Assembly (NCBI RefSeq): GCF_041355105.1
Contig: NZ_JBFUPK010000002.1
Span: 124,001 to 188,000 of the forward strand
Source: Terriglobus sp. RCC_193
GTDB taxonomy: Bacteria; Acidobacteriota; Terriglobia; Terriglobales; Acidobacteriaceae
DNA: 64,000 bases
Direction of reading: 5' to 3'
A program made the position numbers and the translations under genes. This document shows, piece by piece, positions 34,344 to 45,137 of this stretch. The notes below the pieces were generated by a model. That model saw nothing but the letters and a program-made list of their open reading frames with translations. It was not told where the DNA came from and did no database searches. Each line of letters starts with the position of its first letter. Position 1 is the stretch's first letter.

Positions 34344-36083
34344 ATGGCGACCGTAGCAGAAGTTCTGATTGAGACTCTTGTCCAAGTGGGTGTGAAACGC
34401 GTGTATGGTCTACCGGGGGACTCGCTGAATGCGGTCACCGATACCATCCGCAAGCGCAACGACATTCAATGGGTGCATGTGCGGAACGAGGAAGCCGCAG
34501 CCTTTGCCGCGGGCGCTGAAGCGCATCTGACGGGCGAGATCACCGTTTGCGCGGGAAGCTGCGGCCCCGGCAATCTGCACTTTATCAATGGGCTTTACGA
34601 TGCGCACCGCAGCCGTGTTCCGGTGCTGGCGCTGGCCGCGCAGATACCAACAATCGAAATCGGGACGGGGTATTTTCAGGAGACTTCGCCAACGCACCTG
34701 TTCAAAGAGTGCAGCCACTACATTGGCGAGGTAAATGAGGCAGACCAATTGCCGCGGGTGCTGGGTATTGCCATGCGCACGGCGATTGCGCAGCGTGGCG
34801 TGGCAGTGGTGGTGCTGCCGGGCAACATTGCGTTGGCAGAGGCCACGGCTGCAGCACACGCGCTGGGCTTCAGCCGGAATGATGCGCGTGTGGTTCCAGG
34901 CGAGGAGAGTCTGGAGAAGGCTGCCGAGATTCTGCTCCATGCCCGGCGCGTTACGATCCTGGCCGGTGCCGGATGCAAAGGTGCCCATAAGGAACTGTTG
35001 GCGCTGGCAGAGCAGTTGCAGGCACCGATTGTGCATGCGCTGCGCGGCAAAGAGTTCGTGGAATACGACAATCCTTACGACGTTGGCATGACCGGGTTGC
35101 TGGGCTTTTCGTCGGGCTATCGCGCGATGAAGCGTTGCGACGCGATGCTTGCACTGGGTACGGATTTTCCCTATACGCAGTTCTATCCAGAGGGTGCAAA
35201 GAAGATTCAGGTAGACGTGCGCGGCGAACAGATCGGTCGGCGCACGACTGTGGACGTTGGTCTCATCGGCACAGTGAAGGAAACCATCGAGGCGCTGCTG
35301 CCACTGCTGGACAAGAAGAAAAAGAATTCGTCGCATTTGAAGAGCTGCCTGGAACACTACAAGGACACGCGCAAGGACCTGGATGAGCTGGCCGTGGGCA
35401 AGCCGGGGTCGTCGCCGCTGCATCCGGAGTTCGTAGCGAAGGTGCTGAACGAAATGGCGACCGATGATGCTGTGTTCACAGTGGATGTTGGTACGCCAAG
35501 CATCTGGGCTGCGCGCTATCTCAAGTTCAATGGCAAACGGCGACTTATAGGCTCATGGGTGCATGGCACCATGGCGTGCGCGTTGCCGCAGGCGCTGGGT
35601 GCGCAGGCGACGTTTCCCGAGCGACAAGTGATATCGATGTCTGGCGATGGCGGGCTGGCGATGCTGATGGGAGAACTGCTGACCGCAGTGCAGAACAAAC
35701 TGCCGGTGAAGATCATCGTCTTCAACAACCAATCGCTTGCGTTCGTTGAAACAGAGATGATGGCCGCAGGCATTGTGCCATTCGGCACCGATCTGCGGAA
35801 TCCTGACTTCTCGACTGTTGCGACTGCCTGCGGTCTACTGGGCGTTCGCGTGGAACAACCAGAGCAGTTGCGTGCCGCCCTGGACCAGGCATTTGCTTAT
35901 CCGGGACCTGCATTGGTGGACGTGCTGACCGCGCGACGGACACTCTCAATGCCGCCGACGATCAGTGCACAGCAAGCGATGGGATTCGGACTCTACCTGT
36001 CGAAGGCTGTGCTCAATGGACGTGGCGATGAGGTCGTTGATTTGGCGAAGACAAATCTGCTGGACAGGATTCTGGGCGACTAA
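34344..36083 (+). CDS. poxB: Pyruvate oxidase / pyruvate dehydrogenase (quinone)-like ThDP enzyme
   Basis: The 579-residue protein follows the three-domain ThDP layout. The N-terminal Pyr domain has the catalytic Glu in VHVRNEEAAAFAAG, the middle domain has the nucleotide-binding pattern RRVTILAGAGCKGAH, and the C-terminal PP domain has SMSGDGGLAMLMGELLTAV and VFNNQSLAFV. It is closest to PoxB, which decarboxylates pyruvate to acetate and passes electrons to quinone at the membrane. The C-terminal helix is weakly amphipathic (GLYLSKAVLNG), as needed for membrane docking. I chose ATG 34344, with AGGTGA upstream. Repeat element copy 2 lies in its 5' region and copy 3 follows its stop. Confidence 0.85.
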   Translation: MATVAEVLIETLVQVGVKRVYGLPGDSLNAVTDTIRKRNDIQWVHVRNEEAAAFAAGAEAHLTGEITVCAGSCGPGNLHFINGLYDAHRSRVPVLALAAQIPTIEIGTGYFQETSPTHLFKECSHYIGEVNEADQLPRVLGIAMRTAIAQRGVAVVVLPGNIALAEATAAAHALGFSRNDARVVPGEESLEKAAEILLHARRVTILAGAGCKGAHKELLALAEQLQAPIVHALRGKEFVEYDNPYDVGMTGLLGFSSGYRAMKRCDAMLALGTDFPYTQFYPEGAKKIQVDVRGEQIGRRTTVDVGLIGTVKETIEALLPLLDKKKKNSSHLKSCLEHYKDTRKDLDELAVGKPGSSPLHPEFVAKVLNEMATDDAVFTVDVGTPSIWAARYLKFNGKRRLIGSWVHGTMACALPQALGAQATFPERQVISMSGDGGLAMLMGELLTAVQNKLPVKIIVFNNQSLAFVETEMMAAGIVPFGTDLRNPDFSTVATACGLLGVRVEQPEQLRAALDQAFAYPGPALVDVLTARRTLSMPPTISAQQAMGFGLYLSKAVLNGRGDEVVDLAKTNLLDRILGD

Positions 36084-36134
36084 CTACCTCGCCTTGCGTG
36101 GCTGTGAGCCCGATTGATGTTTCATTTCCGGAGA

Positions 36135-36422
36135 GGGGTCCCCCTCCCCCTTGTTTTTCAAAATCGTCATTTCATTGGGGTTACGGAGCCAGTTCCGCTA
36201 AAATCCTCTACCCTTTGGGGTTACGGGTAAAATCGTCTATCCATGGGACTTAGCGATTTTCACCCCATGAATATCTGAGATGGCTATTTCTATTGTAATG
36301 AGCCAAGCAGGGCAATCATGCCAACAAATTTGGCCAGTTATGTGATTGATGGGGATAGGGTTATGTTGATTTCAGGCGTGCGGCGGGGTTGACAGATGTC
36401 GCTGCGCGGCCAGCCGCAGGAA
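36135..36422 (+). repeat. Dispersed structured element, copy 3
   Basis: It starts with a C-rich tract (36139-36150), then motifs at 36160, 36200 and 36229 (spacing 40 and 29), mini-ORF ATGCCAACAAAT at 36318 (24 codons here), TTGACAG at 36389, and terminal hairpin CTGCG/CGCAG at about 36402-36419. It lies 52 nt after the poxB stop, so poxB is flanked by two elements in direct orientation about 2.2 kb apart. Nothing else is seen in 36084-36502. Confidence 0.7.
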
Positions 36423-36502
36423 GCTGAGGAGCGCGGCGCGGAACGGTTGGCTCCTGTGTGCTGCGTGGGCCGCGCATTTGGGGATGAGGGCGAAAAACGC
36501 AT

Positions 36503-36763
36503 GTGAGGCGGAGTGCGGATACAACGAAGAAGGAACCGGCCAGCGAGAAGGTTGCCGACACGTCTGAGCAGCGGGGCTGGCTGTACGGCGTTGCCTTCCT
36601 GCTGCGACCTGGGCTGATCTTGCCGTTTTATGAGTTGTTCACGTCGCTCGGCAGCGGCGCGCTGGGATTACTGATCCTGTTCTGGGGCATGCAGTACGCA
36701 TGGAACGTCTTGGCTAAACCAACGGTGGATTTGGATGGACCGTTTGCTATGACGGTACTGTAA
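36503..36763 (+). CDS. Small membrane protein of unknown function
   Basis: From a GTG at 36503 the frame gives 86 residues: a charged N-terminus (TTKKEPASEKV), then two hydrophobic segments (GVAFLLRPGLILPFYELF and GALGLLILFWGMQYAWNVL). There is only a weak SD. It precedes the COMM-like operon by 77 nt on the same strand and could belong to it. I do not recognise a family. Confidence 0.45.
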   Translation: MRRSADTTKKEPASEKVADTSEQRGWLYGVAFLLRPGLILPFYELFTSLGSGALGLLILFWGMQYAWNVLAKPTVDLDGPFAMTVL

Positions 36764-36840
36764 AGCTAACCGCTGTGATTAAGATTTGCTAGACAAGTGC
36801 CTATACTCGAATCTAAGTTGTTTAGATCTAGGAGTTCGAC

Positions 36841-37506
36841 GTGAGTTCGTTCCCGATAGTCGCCGACATTACTGCCCCCCTTAAAGATTTCCTTGCTGAT
36901 GCTCCAGCTCAGATAAAGCCCTATCTCAAGCGTGGCTTCACAGCTTTGGGCTCGCTGACAGATAAACAAGTGACGATCCTGGCAGACTTGATGAAGGAAA
37001 GCGTCGACCAGTCTGGCGAGGTTGACATCGAAGATCTATCTTCTAAAGTCGGAATCGAACCAGAAGTTGCCAACGTCTTGACGACTGCAACTTCCTTGCT
37101 CATAGCGCTTACCCTGTCAAGGGAAGAAGAGCCTGATGCGATTGCCACCGAACTTCTAGATTCCGGACTGGCCAATCCCGAATGCCGCGAGGTGGTGACA
37201 AGGCTTCTCCAGTCGCTTCACGATGACAAAGGTTCCATAAAACATTCTTCTGAGTTGAATGACTTGGCGAACGACATTTTGCCATCGTTCAAATCATTTG
37301 AAACCACGCTTGACATGCGACTTCGATTTAAGGGTAGCGAAATCGATCTCTTTGTTCCCGTGATCGTTGCTAGTCTCAGAACTGATTTCAGCCGAAGCAA
37401 CAGCTTCTTCCAAATGACGAAATCGGATGTGTCCAGACTGATCGAGCAGCTTGAGAAGCTAAGAAACCAAATTGAGGCTGCGGAAAGATGGATTCAAAAA
37501 GCCTAG
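36841..37506 (+). CDS. Unknown helical protein resembling COMM-domain proteins
   Basis: The 221-residue protein starts at GTG 36841. Residues 1-145 are predicted mostly helical (LKRGFTALGSLTDKQVTILADLM, VANVLTTATSLLIALTLSREEE). Residues 148-221 read as beta strands with a Pro-Val (LDMRLRFKGSEIDLFVPVIVASL), an F-x-M step (FFQMTKSDV) and a long terminal helix (RLIEQLEKLRNQIEAAERWIQ). This is the layout of COMMD proteins: helical HN domain, then COMM domain, about 200 residues. The likeness is by pattern only. Codon use is more AT-rich than that of its neighbours. It overlaps the next gene by 19 nt. Confidence 0.6.
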   Translation: MSSFPIVADITAPLKDFLADAPAQIKPYLKRGFTALGSLTDKQVTILADLMKESVDQSGEVDIEDLSSKVGIEPEVANVLTTATSLLIALTLSREEEPDAIATELLDSGLANPECREVVTRLLQSLHDDKGSIKHSSELNDLANDILPSFKSFETTLDMRLRFKGSEIDLFVPVIVASLRTDFSRSNSFFQMTKSDVSRLIEQLEKLRNQIEAAERWIQKA

Positions 37507-37787
37507 TGATTTTTTGGCTCATGAGAGTTGGGGCGACCGCCATGGGCGTTCTGCTTCTGTATTGTCGTTGGGGCCGAGGCGGACTAAAATATTATGTCCC
37601 CCGTGACATAATGCGCACTTTTAACTTGAGCGAGAACACGAGAAGCCAACTTGAATTGCTGTTATTCGTCATAATAGGTACAGCGGTCGCGATCATCTTC
37701 GCTGATCCCCAGACAGCCCGGCAAGGTATCGCGGCGGGAATGGGTTGGACAGGGATGTTGGCGAGACCAGGAAAGGCCCAGCAGTAA
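37488..37787 (+). CDS. Small two-helix membrane protein
   Basis: The 99-residue protein has two hydrophobic segments (LVIFWLMRVGATAMGVLLLYC and LELLLFVIIGTAVAIIFA) around a short basic loop, then a conserved-looking ADPQTARQGIAAGMGWTGML tail. The RQ-x-x-x-AG-x-GW pattern recalls small membrane partners found beside effector genes, but I cannot name a family. The start overlaps the COMM-like gene and the stop abuts the next start, so the three genes are translationally coupled. Confidence 0.7.
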   Translation: MDSKSLVIFWLMRVGATAMGVLLLYCRWGRGGLKYYVPRDIMRTFNLSENTRSQLELLLFVIIGTAVAIIFADPQTARQGIAAGMGWTGMLARPGKAQQ

Positions 37788-38450
37788 ATGATTCTGAAGA
37801 AGACATCGTATGACTATGTCTGGTGGTCGGTCGCAGTGGTGGCCGCTTTGGCTGTCTTTGCTATGGATTGGCAAGGCGCATTGCATGCTTTTGCCCCTGC
37901 ACTGCTTCTGGTTGCGCTTTGTGGAAGTGCTTTCTTAGCTTTCTTCGTAAAGCGAGGAACACCTGAGGAACTTCCGGCGCCAATACAGGCATTCACTATC
38001 GACGTGCCGGCAGAAGTAGCCTCTCTACAAGACGCTGTGTATGCACTCCCTGCGCGGACGGTGACACATTCAACGAATGCGCAACCTCACCCGGATCTAG
38101 GGAAGCACGCAATTCATGCTTCATTTCATCAACTCATTAGGAATGAGGAATTTCCGGAACTTGCCAACGAAAACCTTTCGGAACGTATGCGAGCGGTTCA
38201 GCATGCTTGGCTGGCTGTGACAACGCGGGAAGTGGCGGCAGCGAAGCGGCGTAATGTTCTAAAGGAAGCTAGCGAACTAGCGCAAATGCTCCGAGGAAAG
38301 AATCTAGCAGTTCATATTTCTGCCGAGAATGAGATCGCTATTTGCGGACGCGGGAACTCTCAAAACTGGCCTACTGTAGAACCGACCTTAGAATTTCTAG
38401 CCGGTGCGGACTCTGAGTCCTCTGACTCTTCAAGCCAATATGCCAATTGA
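37788..38450 (+). CDS. Membrane-anchored protein of unknown function
   Basis: The 220-residue protein has two N-terminal membrane helices (YVWWSVAVVAALAVFAMDW and ALLLVALCGSAFLAFFV) and a mostly helical soluble domain (about 85-190) rich in His, Glu and Lys, with a Ser-rich end (ADSESSDSSSQYAN). Its ATG directly follows the stop of the preceding gene. It is the last gene of the lower-GC operon; a 40-bp palindrome 60 nt downstream may end transcription. Confidence 0.68.
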   Translation: MILKKTSYDYVWWSVAVVAALAVFAMDWQGALHAFAPALLLVALCGSAFLAFFVKRGTPEELPAPIQAFTIDVPAEVASLQDAVYALPARTVTHSTNAQPHPDLGKHAIHASFHQLIRNEEFPELANENLSERMRAVQHAWLAVTTREVAAAKRRNVLKEASELAQMLRGKNLAVHISAENEIAICGRGNSQNWPTVEPTLEFLAGADSESSDSSSQYAN

Positions 38451-38510
38451 TATCTGACTAACTTGCAACTAAGCCAATGCGATTGCTTCGACTCGTAGAC
38501 GGTTGATGGC

Positions 38511-38550
38511 AACGAAGGAGGCCGGTGCAGTTGCACCGGCCTCCTTCGTT
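38511..38550. terminator. Long near-perfect palindrome after the unknown operon
   Basis: An 18-bp stem (AACGAAGGAGGCCGGTGC and its complement) closes a 4-nt loop. Its inner part, GGCCGGTGC/GCACCGGCC, recurs in the hairpin at 39063-39086, so the two belong to one repeat family. Confidence 0.7.
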
Positions 38551-38570
38551 GTAGAAGCGCCATTCGATTA

Positions 38571-38723
38571 CTGCACTAACGGTTTTTCTTCTTCGTTCTT
38601 ACGGCAGCGGCTACCTTGTCTGCGTCGTCGAGGTCGAGGAGTTTTACGCCCATGGTGGCTCGGCCTGCGGCGCGGATGCTTTTGGTGTCGATGCGGATGA
38701 TCTTGCCGAACTGGTTGGTGACT
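38571..38723 (-). pseudogene. Duplicated fragment of the gyrA 3' end
   Basis: This segment matches 39133-39304, the last 57 codons of gyrA, almost base for base over most of its length (for example ACGCCCATGGTGGCTCGGCC). It lacks about 19-22 nt present in gyrA near the acidic tail and ends abruptly in TGGTGACTTAGG. It has no start and no other part of gyrA. It lies in tandem downstream of gyrA. Confidence 0.85.
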
Positions 38724-38725
38724 TA

Positions 38726-38985
38726 GGCGGTCCTGGTCTTTGACGTCGGCTTGATTTCTGACGCCACGTCCTCCACAGTCCTGTTGTCCAACCATTGGTG
38801 GCGGTCGCGGGTGTAGTCGCCTTTGCCGGAGAGATTCAGGCGCGTGTGTTGTGCCGTGCCGTCGACGCCGATTCGCGGCCGATGAGTTCAAGCATTTCTA
38901 CCTGGAACTGCTCGTCCGTCAGTACGTCCTGATCTTTCAAGACTCAGCCCCTCCGCAACCAGTCTGCCGCTGCTCGAAAGCAGGA
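38726..38985 (-). other. Decayed coding debris
   Basis: The minus strand shows fragments that look coding but are broken. From 38940 a frame reads KDQDVLTDEQFQVEMLELIG and then stops near 38832; a shifted frame continues with SGKGDYTRDRHQWLDNRTVE and ends at 38723. This suggests one ancestral frame with a frameshift. I cannot name the parent gene. Confidence 0.4.
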
Positions 38986-38987
38986 TG

Positions 38988-39060
38988 ATCCCTCAGGGGC
39001 TAAAGCCCAGCAATGCAGGAAAGCGTTACGGCACGGCTGAAGCCGTGCCCTTCCGGAAGA
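38988..39060 (+). repeat. Intergenic copy of the repeat found inside gyrA
   Basis: TCCCTCAGGGGCTAAAGCCC and then ACGGCTGAAGCCGTGCCCTT match the units at 39657-39905 inside gyrA (TCCCTCAGGGGCTGAAGCCC and GGGCTGAAGCCCGTCCCCTT) with one to three differences. Each contains an imperfect palindrome around GCTGAAGC. Confidence 0.75.
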
Positions 39061-39062
39061 AA

Positions 39063-39086
39063 TGGCCGGTGCTTTTGCACCGGCCA
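39063..39086. terminator. Hairpin downstream of gyrA
   Basis: TGGCCGGTGC, loop TTTT, GCACCGGCCA lies 45 nt past the gyrA stop on the minus strand. It repeats the core of the palindrome at 38511-38550. The T-run after the stem on the minus strand is weak. Confidence 0.55.
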
Positions 39087-39130
39087 CTTTATTGAAGTTG
39101 CTACGAAGAAAGCTTCTGTGAGTTGCCTAT

Positions 39131-42409
<3,279 letters not shown>

Positions 42410-42479
42410 TGTCTATATCAGTATAAATGGCGGGGCTAGAAGTAATTTCAGATTTCCCCAGTTCTTGAATTAACCGGCC

Positions 42480-42504
42480 ATCAATTGCAAAGCTTGCAAT
42501 TGAT
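42480..42504. promoter_or_regulatory. Perfect inverted repeat upstream of the Fic gene
   Basis: ATCAATTGCAA, 3-nt centre AGC, TTGCAATTGAT lies 36 bp before the proposed Fic start and 70 bp before gyrA on the other strand. An 11-bp-arm dyad in a promoter region is typical of an operator. Confidence 0.5.
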
Positions 42505-42540
42505 TTCGTGCTAATTTCAATCTAGATGGAGATTTGAAAA

Positions 42541-43698
42541 TTGGACCGTGGCATGCAAGGCCAATACATAAAACAAGGCAGCGGACTTTCTGCCTTTAAG
42601 GCATTTGATCCAAAACCTTTGCCGCCCGATCCTTCCCTCGAATTGTCTGCGGGGCTAAGCCGTGCGATTTCACGGGCAGACCAGATGTTGGGCCGTCTCG
42701 ATGGTTTGTCATCGATACTCCGCCACCCCGATCTTTTGATCTATTTCTACATTCGTAAGGAAGCGGTCCTCTCATCCCAGATCGAAGGCACCCAATCCAC
42801 GCTTTCTGAGCTTCTTCTTTTTGAAGCCGAGCCGGAACTTCGAAATGACGACATTGTGGAAGTACTCAATTACGTGGCTGCTATGCGTCATGGGTTAGAG
42901 CGTCTCAGTTCCGGTTTCCCCTTGAGTCTTCGGCTCATTAAAGAGATGCACGAACACCTGCTGCGGGAAGGACGTGGCAGCGACAGGACTCCTGGAGAAT
43001 TCCGGCGTTCACAGAACTGGATTGGAGGAACATATCCCGGCAACGCGTTATACGTTCCTCCTCCTGTGCCTGAGATGAACGCAGCACTGGACTACTTTGA
43101 AAAGTTTATGAATGGTGCCGCAGAGGAGATGCCCATTCTGATTCAGTGCGCTCTTCTTCATCTGCAGTTTGAAACCATCCATCCTTTTCTGGATGGCAAC
43201 GGCAGACTTGGACGTCTGCTGATGACGATGCTGTTGGTCCAAAGAGGAGTTCTCACAAAGCCTTTGCTTTATATGTCCCTTTACCTGAAGCAGAACAAAG
43301 CTCGCTACTACGAGCTGCTTCAGGAGGTTCGTTTCAAAGGAAACTGGGAAGAATGGGTACTCTTCTTTGTCGAGGGAGTAACGATCACGGCAGAGCGGGC
43401 CGTTACATTAGCCAGACAGATACTGGATCTTTTCCAGAAAGATGAAGATAAGGTTCAAACGCTGGGACCCAAGAGAGGCTCTGCCTTGCAAGTTCTGCAA
43501 GCGTTGCAGCATTCGCCTTACTCATCCGCAAAGCATATCTCCGAGAAAACAGGGCTTGCATTCAATACATGCGTATCTTCGATGCAACAACTCGAATCAC
43601 TTGGAATTGTTCACGAGATCACCGGCAGGGAACGTAAGAAAACCTACCGGTATTCCGAGTACGTTACACTTCTCGACCAAGGCACAGACCTGCCATAA
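42541..43698 (+). CDS. Fic family protein (probable AMP transferase) with C-terminal winged helix
   Basis: Fic proteins usually transfer AMP to hydroxyls on target proteins. The 385 residues hold the active-site motif HPFLDGNGRLGR at about residue 218, complete with His, Asp, the anion-binding GNGR and the final Arg. An N-terminal inhibitory helix motif SSQIEG at about 79-84 has the Glu that blocks ATP binding, so this is a class II, self-inhibited Fic. The C-terminal 70 residues form a winged helix (AKHISEKTGLAFNTCVSSMQQLESLGIV). The TTG at 42541 has GGAG 9 nt upstream; ATG 42553 is an alternative. Confidence 0.92.
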   Translation: MDRGMQGQYIKQGSGLSAFKAFDPKPLPPDPSLELSAGLSRAISRADQMLGRLDGLSSILRHPDLLIYFYIRKEAVLSSQIEGTQSTLSELLLFEAEPELRNDDIVEVLNYVAAMRHGLERLSSGFPLSLRLIKEMHEHLLREGRGSDRTPGEFRRSQNWIGGTYPGNALYVPPPVPEMNAALDYFEKFMNGAAEEMPILIQCALLHLQFETIHPFLDGNGRLGRLLMTMLLVQRGVLTKPLLYMSLYLKQNKARYYELLQEVRFKGNWEEWVLFFVEGVTITAERAVTLARQILDLFQKDEDKVQTLGPKRGSALQVLQALQHSPYSSAKHISEKTGLAFNTCVSSMQQLESLGIVHEITGRERKKTYRYSEYVTLLDQGTDLP

Positions 43699-43834
43699 AA
43701 ATCCACTAAGGAACCGATGTGCAGCCGGCCAAAGCCGCGACTTTTTCTCCAAGTGGTGTTCCTACTGATGCGTGCTTTTGACGACGACGGCGATGGGCGC
43801 CGCGGCGATCTGGGAAGGCGCAGGATGGTTGGCC

Positions 43835-44242
43835 ATGAAACGGTTTGGGCGTGCGGTGATGTCGGGTGTTTTGCTGGCGGGTATGGTGGCTCCAGTGGCG
43901 GCTTCGGCGCAGGGTCCTCGGCCAGGGCAGTATGCCAGCAGCTATTACGGCAATGGCTATCGTAATGATGGCCGCAGTAACAATGGCTATCGCGATACGG
44001 ATTATCGCAATGGCTACTACGGTGGTGGTTATCGTAACGATGGTCGCTACTACTATGACAACCGTCATCATGGTGTTGGACCGGGTACGGGTGCGGCGAT
44101 TGGCGGCATTGCCGGTGTGGTGCTTGGCGGTCTGCTGGGCGGCGGTAAGGGTGCGCTGATTGGTGGTGCGGCAGGTGCCGGTGTGGGTGCGATTGCCGGT
44201 GCGGCGAATCAGAATTCGCATCGTAGCTACTACGGTTACTAA
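43835..44242 (+). CDS. Secreted Tyr/Asn/Gly-rich glycine-zipper protein
   Basis: The 135-residue product has a signal peptide (MKRFGRAVMSGVLLAGMVAPVAASAQ), a low-complexity section of YGNGYRNDGR-like repeats (about 35-85) and a glycine-zipper hairpin (AAIGGIAGVVLGGLLGGGKGALIGGAAGAG), ending HRSYYGY. It probably associates with the outer membrane. It resembles the protein at 6563 only in the zipper. ATG 43835 begins the signal peptide. Confidence 0.75.
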   Translation: MKRFGRAVMSGVLLAGMVAPVAASAQGPRPGQYASSYYGNGYRNDGRSNNGYRDTDYRNGYYGGGYRNDGRYYYDNRHHGVGPGTGAAIGGIAGVVLGGLLGGGKGALIGGAAGAGVGAIAGAANQNSHRSYYGY

Positions 44243-44575
44243 AAGTTTTGACTAAGTGAGGAAGGGCCGAGGCATTTGCCTCGGCCCTTCCGTTTGATCG
44301 GTTAAGAGGTTTGGTTTTCCTGATGCATTCCCATGGTGCCAGCGAATGCAGGTCCCCTTCGCTTCGCTCGAGGGCATGCTTCGGCTTCGCTCTGGATGAC
44401 GGACTTCGTTCGTTAGAGCTTCACGGGATCGCACCGCTTAACGCAGGTTCTTCCGCTTCGCTCTGGATGACGAACCTCGTTCGATGGAGCTTCGCGGGAT
44501 CGCACTGCCGTGCGATAACCCAGGTGAGCTTCGCGCACCTGGGGCGCCCGGTTAGAAGATCACTTCTGTGCGGAG
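44243..44575. other. Gene-free stretch after the glycine-zipper gene
   Basis: It begins with a hairpin, GAAGGGCCGAGGC/GCCTCGGCCCTTC at about 44262-44291, which probably ends the upstream gene. It then holds the tandem repeat at 44384-44525. No coding potential is seen. Confidence 0.65.
44384..44525 (+). repeat. Two tandem copies of a 71-nt interspersed repeat
   Basis: Both units begin GCTTCGCTCTGGATGACG, at 44384 and 44455, and continue with CGTTCG..GAGCTTC.CGGGATCGCAC. A shorter partial unit (CTTCGCTTCGCTCGAGGGCA) precedes them. Related pieces with AGGAGCTTCGCTTCG occur at 57600-57800. Confidence 0.75.
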
Positions 44576-44968
44576 TTAGCTGCGCACTGGAATGTTCAGG
44601 GTTGTGCCTGCGCCTAGCTTGTTTGGGTCGGCGATGTTGTTTGCCTTTGCGATGATGCCGTAGAGATTGCCGTCGCCGTAGAAGTGCTGTGCGATTTTGC
44701 TGAGCATGTCGCCGGGCTTGGTGGTGTAGGGCTGGTCCTGTCCGCCGCTGTTGATGAGTTCGTGTTGCAGGTCGGCGTATTGCGCGTCGACCTTTTTGAT
44801 CTGATCCCATACGAAGTTCAGCGTCACCTGTGAAGGCAGCGTTGCCTTTACATGCAGCTTGTCGCCGGCGAGCGATACATCCTGCAGTTGCGCGCCTTCC
44901 GGGGTGAAGCGGTCGATTGCCTTCAGGACAGGTTCATACTTCTGCTGGAGTGTTGCCAGATCAGCCAT
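44576..44968 (-). CDS. LysM domain protein (BON-LysM, Kbp-like)
   Basis: The 130-residue protein has an N-terminal BON-like unit (about 1-70: DVSLAGDKLHVKATLPSQ) and a C-terminal LysM motif (about 80-128: YTTKPGDMLSKIAQHFYGDGNLYGIIAKANNI). No signal peptide is present, as in E. coli Kbp, a cytosolic potassium-binding protein. A cytosolic role is therefore more likely than peptidoglycan binding. AAGGAG lies 8 nt upstream of the ATG. Confidence 0.85.
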   Translation of the reverse strand: MADLATLQQKYEPVLKAIDRFTPEGAQLQDVSLAGDKLHVKATLPSQVTLNFVWDQIKKVDAQYADLQHELINSGGQDQPYTTKPGDMLSKIAQHFYGDGNLYGIIAKANNIADPNKLGAGTTLNIPVRS

Positions 44969-45137
44969 TGCGAAATCTCCTTATGCATGGCTTGGATGCG
45001 CGAAATCATGTGAATGAAGAAACAAAATCGCGGGTTGTGATGGCATTCATCTTTGGCTGTTTGTGAAAGAATCATCCCGCTGCATGGCATGTGCCTTTCA
45101 TCGGCACAAGATCAGAGAAGAGTGGTGGCTTACAACT

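Noticed and set aside
34410-35423. 337-codon minus-strand frame opposite poxB
   Set aside because: It is antisense to a clear ThDP enzyme and has no motif of its own.
36135-36422. Insertion sequence as the source of the dispersed elements
   Set aside because: No transposase frame, no terminal inverted repeats shared by the copies and no obvious target duplication.
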